Positions 45,145-57,179 of a stretch of DNA of 64,000 bases are shown piece after piece. A program made the position numbers and the translations under genes. This stretch comes from Bretschneidera sinensis (taxonomy: Eukaryota; Streptophyta; Magnoliopsida; Brassicales; Akaniaceae): NCBI GenBank assembly GCA_023935145.1, contig CM043703.1, positions 21,067,227 through 21,131,226 on the forward strand, in the 5' to 3' direction. The stretch's first letter is position 1, and every line of letters starts with the position of its first letter. The notes beneath the pieces were generated by a model. It saw nothing but the letters and a program-made list of their open reading frames with translations. It had not been told where the DNA came from and searched no databases.

Positions 45145-46592
45145 TAATGAGTGCCAAATATTGCATATCTTGGCCCCTTAATTTACATTTGTTAGCTTGA
45201 GAATTTGTTACTTCGAGTTGTTTTTCGTTGCTTTACAGTTTTACAAGCACTTGGAAAGGAGTTTCACTAAATTGCCAGAATTGCCAGTACAGATAAGTCA
45301 TCTTTGCAGATTAAACTATATTGATTCAGGAAGAATCAGGAGATGAGCCATATATTCTTGGAAAGATCCGGATGTCTATTTTCTGGGGAATTTTACGGCT
45401 CATAAATATGATTTTTCTAGAGAAAGTTATGATAGTTTTAGTAGACAAAGGTCAGGCTGTGCGTGATTTCAGCGTGGTAGAAGTGATTTTTGTGGATTAA
45501 ACTGTAATGATTCAGGAAGAACCAGGAGATGAGCCATATATGCTTGGAAAGATCCGGATGTCTATTTTCTGAGGAATTTTATAGCTCGTAAATATGATTT
45601 TTCTAGAGAAAGTTATCACAGTTTTAGTAAACAAAGGTCAGGCTGTGCGGGATTTCAGCGTGGAAAGAAGTTTTGAATGGCATATGAAGGCTTAAATCCC
45701 ACATCCCACATCTGTTGGAAACATATTCTATATCCACACATCTCACATCAAATTGGAAACACATTGCACTCATGGAGTTCCCTTATAAAAGCCCTATTTC
45801 ACTTCATCTAAAATGTGTGCAATCTGTAGGACTTCTGCTAGCATTCTGGTGGATCTCGAAGGCTTTGCTACCAAGGGAGGAAGTGCCGCACAACAGCGAG
45901 TGGATTTTTTCCAAATGTATAGTCAGTTTTAATTTATTTCTTTTTAGTTTTAAAGTTTAATGTTTAGCACTTTTATTGTGAACTTTAGTTTCATAATTAT
46001 GAGAGGCTAAAATCTTCATCTAATGTTGATGATGAAGCCTCGCCATTGTTTGGCATAATATTTTCAGATTTGTTAATACAATTACGATATTTTTAGTATA
46101 AATGTTCTGTTCAATTATTTGGGTAAAATCTTATGATTGACTGCTTTTAAATTGTCCAATTGGATATTCCTTGTGTTTCATCTGCCAGATACAGCAGATC
46201 ATTCAAATTAGATTTGATATCCATTGTGATTTTTAAACGGATACATTAGATGGTTTTGGTTTAGTTTGGGTATTTGCTGTGATTTGTATAATGGTGGATT
46301 CATGGAATGATTTGATAGATTATTTTTATATAGAACATGAAAATATATGCTTTACTTTGGTCGGGTGGATTCAGAAACCTTAGTATTTTTATCATCTGCT
46401 TTAAACCAATTTAGTTTAAGTTTATATTTCTTTGCACAATATAATTCACAATTCGGAACCAGGTTAAAATAGGGTTAGTTTAGATAAAAATATATTTTCA
46501 CAACGCAATTCCATGTGGATTCGACCTCGCACTTGCACAACACTATATTGCAAATGACTCGTGCGCTTGTGAGTAATTTAAAACTCATAACA
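45145..46592 (+). repeat. Athila-like LTR 2 (shared by both units)
   Basis: It starts TAATGAGTGCCAAATATTGC (first TG mutated to TA) and ends AACTCATAACA. TATA box CTTATAAAAGCC lies at about 45782. It is joined on the left to the purine tract of unit 1 and on the right to the primer site of unit 2, so one LTR serves two units. Confidence 0.8.
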
Positions 46593-49500
46593 AGTTTTTG
46601 GCGCCGTTGCAGGGGAGTTATTTGGTTTGTGAAAATTAAATTTTTTTGTCTGAATCGATTTTATTTTTTTACTAGTTTAGTTACCATTTTTGTGTTATTT
46701 TTATTTTTGCAATTTTCTTTTTGTTTATTTACTTTTATTTGCAATTGCCTATAAAAAATAAAAATAAATATAAATATAAAAAAAAATTTGCCAATTTTTG
46801 TTGGCCCATTTTGTGAGTATTGTGTTGTCTGTTTTTGCATTTATTTTATATTATCTTATTGTTATTTGTTATTTGTATTTTATTTTATTCTTTTGTTTCT
46901 GCTGGTTAGTTTATGTTAGTGTTGTTTGTTTGGTGTATGCTTGGTCGGAGATCCCTGAACTTAGAGTCAATACATTTAGATCCCGAATTAGAAAGAATTC
47001 TTAGGAGACAGAAGAGGACACTTGTTGAAAGAGAGACAATTGAGATAGGAGAAAATTTTTGGAATATAAATCAACTTGAGAATGTACAGCAACCTAGAGC
47101 TTGGAACGTGGACTTTACTACATCCCTTAGGGATTTGTTCGCACCCGTTGCGACTAACTCCCCTTCTTGTATAGTGTTGCCACCAACCAATGCTACCTAT
47201 TTTGATCTCAAGCCACAGACATTGGAGGACAGCCTCAAGGATTTCATGAAGATGACCGGCCAGTCCATCAATGCAGCCAATACATTCAATGTTGATAGCT
47301 GTTCCATTTGTGCTAGTCCTATGCATTTAGCACAGAATTTTCTATCAATGCCGGCTTTTGTCGAGTATCCCATGGAACAAGTGAATGCTTTCAATAACTA
47401 TCAGAGGCAATCAAATGGATCTTACTCCGAGACTTACAATCCAAGGTGGCCGAACCACCCTAATTTTTCATGGGAGCAGAACCAACCAATGAATCAGAGA
47501 GGAGCCCTTCATCATGCTCACAATCAATACCCTCCCATATTTCCTCCACCATTTCCAAGTCATGGTCGTTCAGCCCATCCAGCACCATCACCTGCTTACC
47601 ATGCTCCCACTCAAGCGCCAGTGCCGGTTTCACAGTCTCTAGAGGACACCCTCAAGGATTTCATGAAGATGACTGGCTAATCCATTGGCGAAGTGAGGAG
47701 TGCAACAATGGTAAACACCCACGCGATTACCAAGCTAGAGAGTCAAATGTATCAAATCGCAAGTCATGTGGGTGAAGGAAAGAAGAGAAAGTTCCCCAGT
47801 AAACCTGTGCCCAACCCGAAGGAACGGTTTGCGGTTGGAAATTCATCAACTCCTACGCATGGGTAGGAACAAGTGCAATCGATTATCACATTGAGGTCTG
47901 GGAGACAAGTGGACAATCAAGTGGAAGAGAACCCTGCTATGCAGCAAGGGCAAGAAAGTGGCAACAAGGAGAAGAGATATGCTGAGCCATCTACAGCCAC
48001 ACCTACTATTAAGGATCTCCCTAGGTCGTTTGTGCCTAAAGTGCCTTACCCTGAGAGATTACAAGCGCCCAAGAAAGGAGGGGAGTCTGAGGACATTCTG
48101 GAGGCATGCTTTGAACAGTTTGGAGAGGATTTGGATTTGGATAAGTTACTTGAGCAAGTGAATGCTATTTTGGAGTCTGCTTCTTAGGAGAGCAGTGAGA
48201 TGAAGGAGACCGCAACACCTGAGCCCCCCACAAGGAACTTAAGCCTTTACCTGACAATCTTAAGTATAAGTTCCTAGGTCCAGCAGATTCTTTACCTGTG
48301 ATTATAGCTTCAGATTTGGTTGATGCTTAAGAGGAGATATTATTGGACGTTTTAGGAGAGTACAAGGAAGCTATCGGTTGGACTATTGAGGATATCAAAG
48401 AGATTAACCCCTCGGTGGTGATGCACAATTTACATTTGGAGGAGAATCCCAAGTCATCGAGGGCGCCACAGAGAAGGCTCCACCCAACTATTTAAGAGGT
48501 TGTGAGGACTGAAGTGATAAATTTGTTGGATGCAGGGATCATTTATCCAATCTTTGATAGCAAATGGGTGAGCCCCATTCATGTTGTGCTTAAGTGGGCT
48601 GGATTGACAGTAGTGAAGCATAAGGACGACGAGTTGGTGCCAACTTTTGTTTAGTCAGGATGGAGAGTGTGTCTAGACTACCGTAAGTTGAATGCTGCCA
48701 AAAGGAAGGATCCTTTTCCACTCTCATTTATTAATCAGATGGTGGAGCGCTTAGCTGGGCACGATTACTAATGCTGGGTCTGGCTGAAGACGTTAAACTT
48801 AGCACTCATAGGAGGCACCCCACAACATATCCTTTCTATTTGTTTATTATTTTACATATTTCTTATTAGTGTTTATTTCTAGTGTTTTTTTGGTTTTCTA
48901 GTCTTTATTTTTTCAGGGACAACGTGTACTTCAATTCAAGTTTGGGGGTATGCTATGAGCCATGCCAGTCCAGCTAGTTCTCCATCTCCTAGGTCAGCTC
49001 TTTCCATATTATTCACACATTGGGGACAATGTGTAATTTACATTTGGGGGTATGGGAGACATATTACACACACTTTGTCCTAATTTGTTATTGTTTTTTT
49101 TTTCTTCGTTAAAAAAAAAGATAAATGCATGCTCATGTTATTTTGAAATTTTGGTTGATCTAAACAAATACTGTGATGTGATGTCATTGGTGAGTTTAAA
49201 ATCGTGAACACATGATTTGACGATAGAGTTTTAAAACTTTGTTACTTACTTTAGGCATTTAAGAATTCACCTGTTTGATCTAATCTAACACGAGCACATT
49301 AGCACATAATTGTGTGAGGTATGACACGTGATTTTAATGTGCATGTTTCCATGACTTAACTGAAACTGGATGACTTGTAAGATAAACACTTTGGAATAGA
49401 AATGTGAAAAAAAAATAATCATCAATAAACTTGCCACTGAGTAACTGGACCTCTTTCCTCAGTAAGCAGTGAGTGTTCAAGTCAAAAGGTAAAATTTTAT

Positions 49501-50147
49501 TCGTAATGATCATTGAGAAACTTTTCGCTGAGTAACTGGACCTCTTACCTCAGTAAGCAGTGAGTGTTCACGTCAAAAGGTGAGAATTTTGCTTGGTAGC
49601 ATTAAGGCCAGTTTAGTTTCGTAGCATTTTTTACTCGAGTTAGTAAGTCCTTAGGGGTGTCTTTACACTTAATGCCCTAAAACCATCTGGTTTGGGAGTC
49701 ATTGACTCAACACTCGCTACATGGGTTAATTAGAAAGTTTAAGGGAACTAAACATTAGCAGAGCCTTATAATAAAAGAGAGAAGAAAATAAAACTATGCC
49801 ATTGTTGTTCATTCTGATGAGAAATTATGTGAATCTTGAGACATGGAGACATTGCACATTGAAGTTATATAGAAGCCTCATCTTTATATGGTACTTCACT
49901 TTACACCGAGTCAGACTTGTGATGCCTTAGCCCGCCTTTTATAAGTAATTAGATTTTAAAATTCCTATTCATTGCGAAGATGATTTTATATTTTAAGCTT
50001 ACTCATGAATGAATATCATGGTTTTGTGTGCTATTTAAATTTTTGGACACCATGAATGATGGATTTATCTTTGTGTTATTTGTTTTTCATTTAGATTTTT
50101 TATTTTATTTTGGTAAGGGACTAGCAAAATGTAAGTTTAGGAGTATT
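46593..50147 (+). pseudogene. Athila-like internal region 2
   Basis: It has the same layout as unit 1: gag 46913-47680, including PRWPNHPNFSWEQNQPMNQR that is frame-broken in unit 1, a linker at 47873-48187, and RT ending at AGHDY near 48768, followed by the same noncoding tail with CACTGAGTAACTGGACCTCT blocks. A peptide LKDFMKMTG occurs twice in gag (47230 and 47650 regions) in both units. It is interrupted by stops at 47678, 47863, 48185 and others. Confidence 0.8.
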
Positions 50148-51595
50148 TGATGAGTGTCAAATATTGTATATTTTGGCCCCTTAATTTACGTTTGTTAGCT
50201 TAGGAATTTGTTACTTTGAGTTATTTTTCATTGTTTTACAGGTTTACAAGCACTTGAAAAGGAGTTTCACTAAATTGCCAGAATTACCCGTACAGATCAG
50301 TCATCTTTGCGGATTAAACCGTATTAATTCAGGAAGAACCAGGCAATGACCTATATATGCTTGGAAAGATCCGGATGTCTATTTTCTGGAAAATTTTACG
50401 GCTCGTAAATATGATTTTCTAGAGAAAGTTATGGCAGTTTTAGTAGACAATGGTCAGGCTGTGCGTGATTTCAGTGTGACAGAAGTGATTTTTGTGGATT
50501 AAACCATAATGATTCAATAAGAACCAGGAGATGAGCCATACATGCTTGGAAAGATCCAGATGTCTATTTTTTGGAGAATTTTTTGGCTCGTAAATATGAT
50601 TTTTCTAGAGAAAGTTATGGCAGTTTTAGTAGACAAAGGTCAGACTGTGCGGGATTTCAGCATAGGCAGAAGTTTTGAAAGGCATGTGAAGGCTTAAATC
50701 TCACATCCCACATCGGTTTGAAAGACATTCTATATCCACACATCCCACATCGGATTGAAAACACATTGCACTCATGGAGTTCCCCTATAAAAGCCCCATT
50801 TCACTTCATCAAAAAGGTGTGTAATTTGGAGGACTTCTGCTAGCATTCTGGTAGATCTCGAATGTTTTGCTACCAAGGGGGGAAGCACCACACAACCGCG
50901 AGTGGAATTTCTCCCAATGTATAGTCAGTTTTAATTTATTTCTTTTTAGTTTTAAAAGTTTGATGTTTAGCACTTTTATTGTGAACTTTAGTTTCATAAT
51001 TATGAGAGGCTAAAATCTTCATCTAAGGTTGAAGATGAAGCCTTGTCATTGTTTGGCATAATATTTTCATATTTGTTCATACAATTCTGATATTTTTAGT
51101 ATAAATGTTCTGTTCAATTATTTGAGTAAAATCTTATGATTGATTGCTTTTAAATTGTTCAATTTGATATTTCTTGTGTTTCATCTGCTGAATACAGCAG
51201 ATCATTCAAATTAGATTGGACATCCATTGTGATTTTTAAACGGATACATTGGATGGTTTTGGTTTAGTTTGGGTATTTGCTGTGATTTGTATAATGGTGG
51301 ATTCATGAAATGATTTAATAGATTATTTTTATATAGAAGATGAAAATATATGATTTACTTTGGTGGGGTGGATTCATAAACCTTAGTATTTTTATCGTTT
51401 TCTTTAAACCAATTTAGTTTAAGTTTATATTTCTTTGCACAATATAAGTCTCAATTTGGAACTAGGTTAAAATAAGGTTAGTTTAGATAAAAATATATTT
51501 TCACAACGCAATTCCCTGTGGATTCAACCTCGCACTTGCACAACCCTATATTGCAAACGACTCGTGCGCTTGCGAGTAATTTAAAACTCACAACA
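50148..51595 (+). repeat. Athila-like LTR 3
   Basis: It starts TGATGAGTGTCAAATATTG and ends ACTCACAACA. TATA box CCTATAAAAGCCCC lies at about 50785. It is followed by the primer site TTTTTGGCGCTGTTGCTGGG of a third, truncated internal region. Confidence 0.8.
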
Positions 51596-52110
51596 AGTTT
51601 TTGGCGCTGTTGCTGGGGAGTTGTTTGGTTTGGGAAAATTAATTCTTTTGTCTGAATCGATTTTATTTTTCAACTAGTTTAGTTAACATTTTTGTTTTAT
51701 TTTTCTTTTTGCAATTTTATTTTTGTTTATTTGTTTCTATTTGCAATTGCCTATAAAAAAATAAAAATAAAAATAAATACATATATAAAAAAAATTGCCA
51801 ATTTTTGTTGGCCCATTTTGTGAGTATTGTGTTTTCTGTTTTTGCATTTATTTTATATTATCTTATTGTTATTTGTTATTTGTATTTTATTTTATTCTTT
51901 TGTTTCTGCTGGTTAGTTTATATTAGTGCTGTTTGTTTGGTGTATGCTTGGCTGGAGATCCCTGAACTTAGAGTCAATACCTTTAGATCCCAAATTAGAA
52001 AGAACTCTTAGGAGATAGAAGAGAGCACTTGTTGAAAGAGAGACAATTGAGATGGGAGAAAAATTTTGGAATATAAATCAACTTGAGAATGTAGAGCAAC
52101 CTGGAGCAAC
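51596..52110 (+). pseudogene. Truncated third Athila-like internal region
   Basis: Only the primer site, AT-rich leader and start of gag (SLNLESIPLDPKLERTL) are present. It matches units 1 and 2 up to GCAACCTGGAGC and then passes into the 117-bp Tekay target segment at 52111. There is no right LTR and no target duplication. Confidence 0.8.
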
Positions 52111-52227
52111 CTGAAGCTAAACTTTCAACTCTCTCAATTCAGTTGGTGCCATTCTATAGGGGACTATGGATTTGGGTGTCGATGCTGGAATCACTTCAAT
52201 AGAAAATTCAATCTCCCTATTGGGAGG
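52111..52227 (-). repeat. 117-bp target segment, empty-site copy
   Basis: It repeats 40103-40219 with a handful of substitutions, but after ATTGGGAGG it runs straight on into the protease sequence (CAACCCAGTC), as in an element that never received the Athila insertion. It is therefore a copy of the uninterrupted target, not a target-site duplication, which would be 5 bp. Confidence 0.85.
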
Positions 52228-53827
52228 CAACCCAGTCAACTCTTCAGGGAAAACATCAGAAAATTTTTTTACCACCAAGATTTCTTCTAACTTCCTACCC
52301 TCCTTGCTAGAATCCACTACATGCGCCAAATACCCCTCACAACTCTTCCTCAACCATTTACTAGCAGTTAAGGCAGAAATAAGACAAATAACGAGTATCT
52401 TACGTTCTCCTTGAAAATTAAACTCCTCCTGTCCGGGTATCTTAAACACCACATTTTTCCTAAAATAATCTACCCAAGCATGATATGCAGATAACCAATT
52501 CATCCCCAGAATTAAATCAAAATCTATCATATCTAGAGGCAATAAATCAACTTCAAATTCTCTATCAGCAATATTAATCACACAACCTTGATATATTGTC
52601 TTGATAATAACCCTATCTCCAGTAGGAATCTCAACAATAATTGCATGCATCAATATATTTCATATAATTACTAGATGCAAAAGAATGGGTTGCACCAGGA
52701 TGAATCAATAATTTAGCAGGCATACCAAGGATAGAGATTATACCCATAACAAGATCAAGAGTGGCTTGTGCATCCTGTTGGGCTAATGTATAGACTCGAC
52801 CTTTGCCCCGTACACCCCCTGATCCACCACCTCTCTCCATCGATCTCCTCCCAACACTTCTCACACCTACGTCAGCAGATTTCCCCGTTGGACAATCTGC
52901 AGCCACATGTCCTCCCCCACCACATACAAAGCATATCTGCATAGGAAAATTACGAGCCAGATGCCCCGTCTGATTACATTTAAAGCAGACTCTTGCCTCT
53001 CGATCATACATCAGGTTACTACTTCCCCCTGGTGGCATACTTTCTCCTCTACCATAACTCCCACTTCCCATAGCTTGCCTCCCAAATCTAGAGGTCCCAC
53101 CAATATTACTCTGAGCTACAGAAGCAATAGATTCTGCCTGCCTCTGACTCTGCATTACAGTTTTTTGTGACAAGGAACGCCCACTCTAGGGTGGTCTCCC
53201 ACCCTATACCCCTATGCTGCTACCACCTCTAGGTTCCTCAAATCCAGACCTCTTCAGCCAATCCCTCCTACCTTTCAACTCCATCAAATTCTTCTCAATC
53301 GGTAGTGCTTTATCCACCAATACTGCATCATTCCCTATGCCCATATAAGAGAGTTTAGTCTGAATATCATAGTGTAATTCGTCTAAAAATCTTTAACATT
53401 TTCTCTCCTCCGTATTCACTAACTCAAGTAAAAACCTTGACAGGGCTATGAATTTACTATTATATTCAACCATTGATAAATTTTCGTGCCTTAGATGAAT
53501 AAAACATCTTTCTTGTTGTGCCCGAAAGGTATCTGGGAACTACTTTGCAAAGAACTCATCCTTAAACTTTTTCCAAGTCAAAGGTTTTTCTACTCGTGTG
53601 CTCACCCTAGGCAAAATATCCTCCCACCATTGAGAAGCCTCACCCTCCAGCATAAATGAAGCAAAAGCCACCTTCTGTCTATCTGACACTGGTAAGACCT
53701 CAAAATATTTCTCCACATGTCTAATCCACTGCTTAGCTTTCACCAGATTTACAAATCCTCTAAAAGACTGAGGTTTAAGCTTAAGAAATCTCACAAAACA
53801 ATCACCTTGTATCTTATGTGCAAACAC
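52117..53827 (-). pseudogene. gag and protease of the Tekay-like element
   Basis: Minus-strand frames, from right to left: a gag capsid segment (NLVKAKQWIRHVEKYFEVLP, SDRQKVAFASFMLEGEASQW), a zinc-knuckle region with RVCFKCNQTGHLARNFPMQI and CFVCGGGGHVAADCP (two CCHC-like knuckles, the first with its last Cys lost), protease with KLLIHPGATHSFAS (the DSGATHSF motif, here HPGA, so catalytic Asp lost), then PLDMIDFDLILGMNWLSAYH and [20 protein letters not shown] leading into RT. Several frame breaks are present. Confidence 0.85.
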
Positions 53828-54188
53828 ACCTCCCTCATCACCCTCTTACCGCACCACATCAGGTTCTCTTCTATCCCTTTCCTCTAATCTTTTCTGTAGA
53901 TTATCAGCCATTTCTTCAGCTGCATTCATCCTCTCTATAGCATGATTTAAAGCTTATATCAATTCATCATTCTTACCCTCAGATACTCTCCTAGCTCTAC
54001 TAGTACTAGTTGCACTATCAACATATTCCCTCACGGGAATCACATACTCAACTTCCTCCTCTGCTTTAGTCCTCCTAAAAATTGGGGGTCTACCACGTCC
54101 CCTCTGATATAGTTTATTTAGATTTTTCACTTTTTAAGTTTTCATGCAGTCTACAGAATCTTAAAACCTAATGTTCTGATACCAAAAT
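53828..54188 (-). other. gag start, leader and primer-binding site of the Tekay-like element
   Basis: On the minus strand the LTR end is followed by TTTGGTATCAGAACATTAGG, a tRNA-Met type primer site (about 54166-54186), and a leader into a degenerate gag N-terminus rich in Arg and acidic residues with stops at several positions. Confidence 0.6.
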
Positions 54189-55519
54189 TGTAACGACCCA
54201 TCCCAGGTTGGCCACCCTCGAGACGATGTCATCACATTTTGAGAATCCTAGCACGATACATATATGCAACAAATACTAACATAATATTTTTAAAATTTTA
54301 ATCCTAACCCTCAACAGGGGAGATATATAAATCTAATATTATTTTACACATAATATACAATGTAAGATGCATGAATATTTACAAATAAAATATTTGTTTT
54401 ATTTTCCCACTAGTTTGAGGATATTAACATGTATGTGGCTTACAGAAATTTATTTCGTCTACCTCTCAACCCACCAAACTATTTATCCTGTCTGTTACCT
54501 GAAATCATTATACAATGAGGGATGCACTTCACAAGCTCAGTGAATTAAGTTTACTAAAAGTATTCCAATTACATAAATAGTTCGTTAATATTTAATCAAT
54601 TATTTCTCCTATAACTGGATAATAGCCTAATGTCTAATATTTAAATACTTCCCATCTTATCGTATTTTTATGTTTTTTTTCACTGTAACAGTCTCTCTGT
54701 GAAACTCATCCATCTATAAATAAATTCACACTATTACACCACACATCAACATTTCAATAATGCAAGCAATAATTAAAATAGATGCAATGCATGAATGATT
54801 ATGATGGGAACGTCTTCCCACCTATCGACATGTTGTTATTATCTTAGACCGACCCCAACCCGATTCTTTACAGCTTATCCCAGCTGTCACGAAATTTATT
54901 TCCAGCATATACCGGCTGTCACGGTTATTCCATTAGACCGGCCCTTTCTCGGTTCTTTTGGTTATCTTATTTAATGCATATGCTTATGAACAATGATATG
55001 AAATAAGCATATGAACAGTAATATAAACACCACATGAATTCACAATATTTAAATTAACTATCCGGTCTTTCCTCAACTTTCTGCTTAATAAATTTCATAA
55101 TTTTCTTCTCCTCATATATCACATCAATTTATTCACCAATTAGTCAAAATCTCTTTATCATCATCATTATTAAATCAACTCATTATTCTAAAAATATTTC
55201 TTTTCACATAATAATTTTCTACGTGTCCAATATTCATATCATACATATCAATTTAATTTTTATCTACCACCAAGCATAAGCTAATAATTTATTTTAATAT
55301 TATTACTAGATATTTGCTTTTTATTTAGATTACTTAAAGTAAATCCAACTCACCACGTAGCGCTTAAAGCTACCCTTAGATCACTTCCTTGCCTTTCTCG
55401 TTCCTCTCCGAAATTTCTCCCAGTTGCTGATCGTCACCACCTGACATAATATTTATATTAAATTTCTTATTTACTCTTGAATTCTTCATAAACCACACCC
55501 TTTGAAAATTCTCACTTTG
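54189..55519 (-). repeat. Truncated LTR of the Tekay-like element (5' LTR in its orientation)
   Basis: It aligns with 35332 to about 36678 of the other LTR and then stops after CTCACTTTG. The last 650-670 bp are missing. The break lies against a 34-bp filler repeat and Tat reverse transcriptase sequence. Confidence 0.8.
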
Positions 55520-55613
55520 CCCGAATAATAATTTTCCACTGCTACAGATCTGCATCAATTTCATTGACCTGAACATAGCTTGCCCGAATAATAATTTTCC
55601 ACTGCTACAGATC
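55517..55613. repeat. Perfect 34-bp direct repeat at a rearrangement junction
   Basis: The 34-base block from TTGCCCGAATAA to CTACAGATC occurs at 55517-55550 and again at 55580-55613. The second copy is in its natural place in the Tat RT (codes ACPNNNFPLLQI). The first lies between the truncated Tekay LTR and the preceding Tat RT codons (CINFIDLN), so it is an extra copy at the junction. Confidence 0.9.
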
Positions 55614-56170
55614 GATCAGTTCATCGATGCGATCTCAAGACACGAGTTCTTGACCTTCATGGATGCCTATTTTGGCCACAACCAGATCCTTATGCATGAG
55701 CCCGACACAAAGGTTATATTGTTACAAGGTTATGCCCTTCAGACTTAAAAATGCAAGGGTAACCTATCAGAGGTTGGTAAACAAGATCTTCCATAGACAG
55801 ATCAGGAGAAACATGGAGGTCTATGTGGATGACATGTTAGTCAAGAGCATCAAGGCTCAGGACCATGAATCCGACTTAGATGAAGCATTCGAGGAACTTC
55901 GGAGCAACCAAATGAAGCTGAACCCCATGAAGTGTGCCTTCAGAGTCACTTGGGGGAAGTTTCTAGGCTTCATAGCAACCCATAGGGGAATAGAGGCCAA
56001 CCTAGAAAAAATCAAGGCTATCCTTGGTATGACCCCCCCTCGAATGGTAAGAGAAGTACAACAGTTGACAGGGCGGGTGGCCGCACTCAGCCATTTTATG
56101 TCAAAATCTATGAAAAAGTACCTCTCATTCTTCAGAGCCATCAGAAAAGCAAAAGACTTCGCCTAGATTG
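55551..56170 (+). pseudogene. Reverse transcriptase of the Tat element (3' part)
   Basis: It begins CINFIDLNIACPNNNFP, then FIDAISRHEFLTFMDAYFG, YKVMPFRLKNARVTYQRLVN, the catalytic MEVYVDDMLVKS, and FLGFIATHRGIEANLEKIKA. A frameshift near 55700 and a stop at 56164 break it. Fingers/early palm sequence before CINF is missing because of the junction at 55550. Confidence 0.85.
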
Positions 56171-57050
56171 AAGACTGTCAAAAGCATTTAAAGAGCTGAA
56201 AGAATATTTAAGCTCGCCCCTACTTCTAACCAAACCTATCCCCAGCGAAGAACTTTTCTTGTATCTGTCGATTGAGCAAGAAGTAGCGGCCTCCGTCCTG
56301 ATCCGAAAAGAAGCAGGCATCCAAAGACCCGTGTACTATATGAGCAAAATCCTTTACGATGCAGAAACATGGTATCTCCTGATTAAAAAGATGGCGTACA
56401 CACTCTTAGTCACCGCATGGAAGCTTCAGTCGTACTTTCAAGCGCACACCATCGTCCTCTTAACAGACCAACCGCTGAGACAAGTGCTCCATAAATCGGA
56501 CGTCTTTAGAAGAATGGTCAAGTGGTCTGTAGAGCTTGGTGGGTTTGACATCCGGTATCAGTCCCACTAGGCCATCAAGGTCCAGGCTCTTGCATCGTAG
56601 AGACAATACTCCAAGGGAAACCAAACCCAAACACCGATCCTGAGGTAGTCGAGCAAGTTCCACAGTGGACTGTCCATATCGATGGTTCCTCCAACAGTGT
56701 CGAAAGAAGGGTTAGACTTATCTTATGCTACCCAGATGGTTTCACCATCGAGTACACCTTAAGGTTTGGGTTTAAAGCCTCCAACAGTTAAGTCGAGTAT
56801 GAGGCATTGCTAGCCGAAATAAAGTTGGCCAAGGTGATGGTCGTCGAGGCCTTAGACGCATACATCGACTCGCAAATGATAGTAAATCAAATTAACAAGG
56901 AGTATGAAGCTTGGGGAGAGAAAATTGCCAGTTACTTTGAGAAAGCCAAGAAACTTGCCATCAGATTCAGAGTGTTCCAGGTAACCCAGGTCCCTCGAGC
57001 AGAGAACTCTAAGGTAGATTCCCTAGCCCGACTCACCTACTCCTGCTAGC
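56171..57050 (+). pseudogene. Two RNase H domains of the Tat element
   Basis: The first, Ty3-type, has LYLSIEQEVAASVLIRKEAG, RPVYYMSKILYDAETWYLLI and LTDQPLRQVLHKSDVFRRMV (56259-56570). The second lies near 56660-57049 with TVHIDGSSN, VEYEALLAEIKLAKVMVVEA, YIDSQMIVNQINKEYEAW and VPRAENSKVDSLARL. This second set (DGSS, EYEALL, D.Q) is the archaeal/plant-like RNase H typical of Tat elements. Stops at 56569 and 56790 interrupt it. Confidence 0.8.
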
Positions 57051-57179
57051 CCGAGATAACATAGGCCGTATACCTCGAGACACTCGTCTCCCCAAGCATG
57101 GAGGAGATCCCCTTGTTAACGATGACCGAGGGAGAAACCTGGGTTGATCTGATTCTCCAATATTTATGAAGCGGCTAGC

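Larger units (their letters stand above)
40220..52110 (+). mobile_element. Head-to-tail array of a non-autonomous Athila-like retrotransposon
   Basis: Three LTRs (40220-41656, 45145-46592, 50148-51595; each about 1.44 kb, starting TGATGAGTGCCAAATATTG or close variants and ending AACA) alternate with internal regions of 3.49 kb (41657-45144), 3.56 kb (46593-50147) and a 0.5-kb partial third. All are in the same direction with a period of about 5 kb. Each internal region starts with a tRNA-Asp type primer site (TTTTTGGCGCCGTTGC) and ends in AGTTTGGGAGTATT, the purine tract. Both full internal regions have the same losses in gag and pol, so the array derives from a deleted, trans-mobilised family. 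Confidence 0.8.
35332..55519 (-). mobile_element. Tekay-like chromovirus (Ty3/gypsy), nested in the Tat element
   Basis: LTR copies start TGTAACGACCCATC at 35332 and 54189. On the minus strand the order is LTR (54189-55519, truncated), primer site TGGTATCAGAACATT, gag, protease, [Athila-like array 40220-52110], RT, RNase H, integrase with chromodomain, a purine tract (GGGGACGAAATTTT), and LTR (37343-35332). The order and chromodomain class fit the Tekay/Del group. Numerous stops make it inactive. Confidence 0.8.

Noticed and set aside
46798..47004. Hydrophobic 68-codon frames before each Athila gag (also 51805-52011)
   Set aside because: They come from the T-rich leader between primer site and gag, are repeated only because the units are duplicated, and lack a conserved start context.
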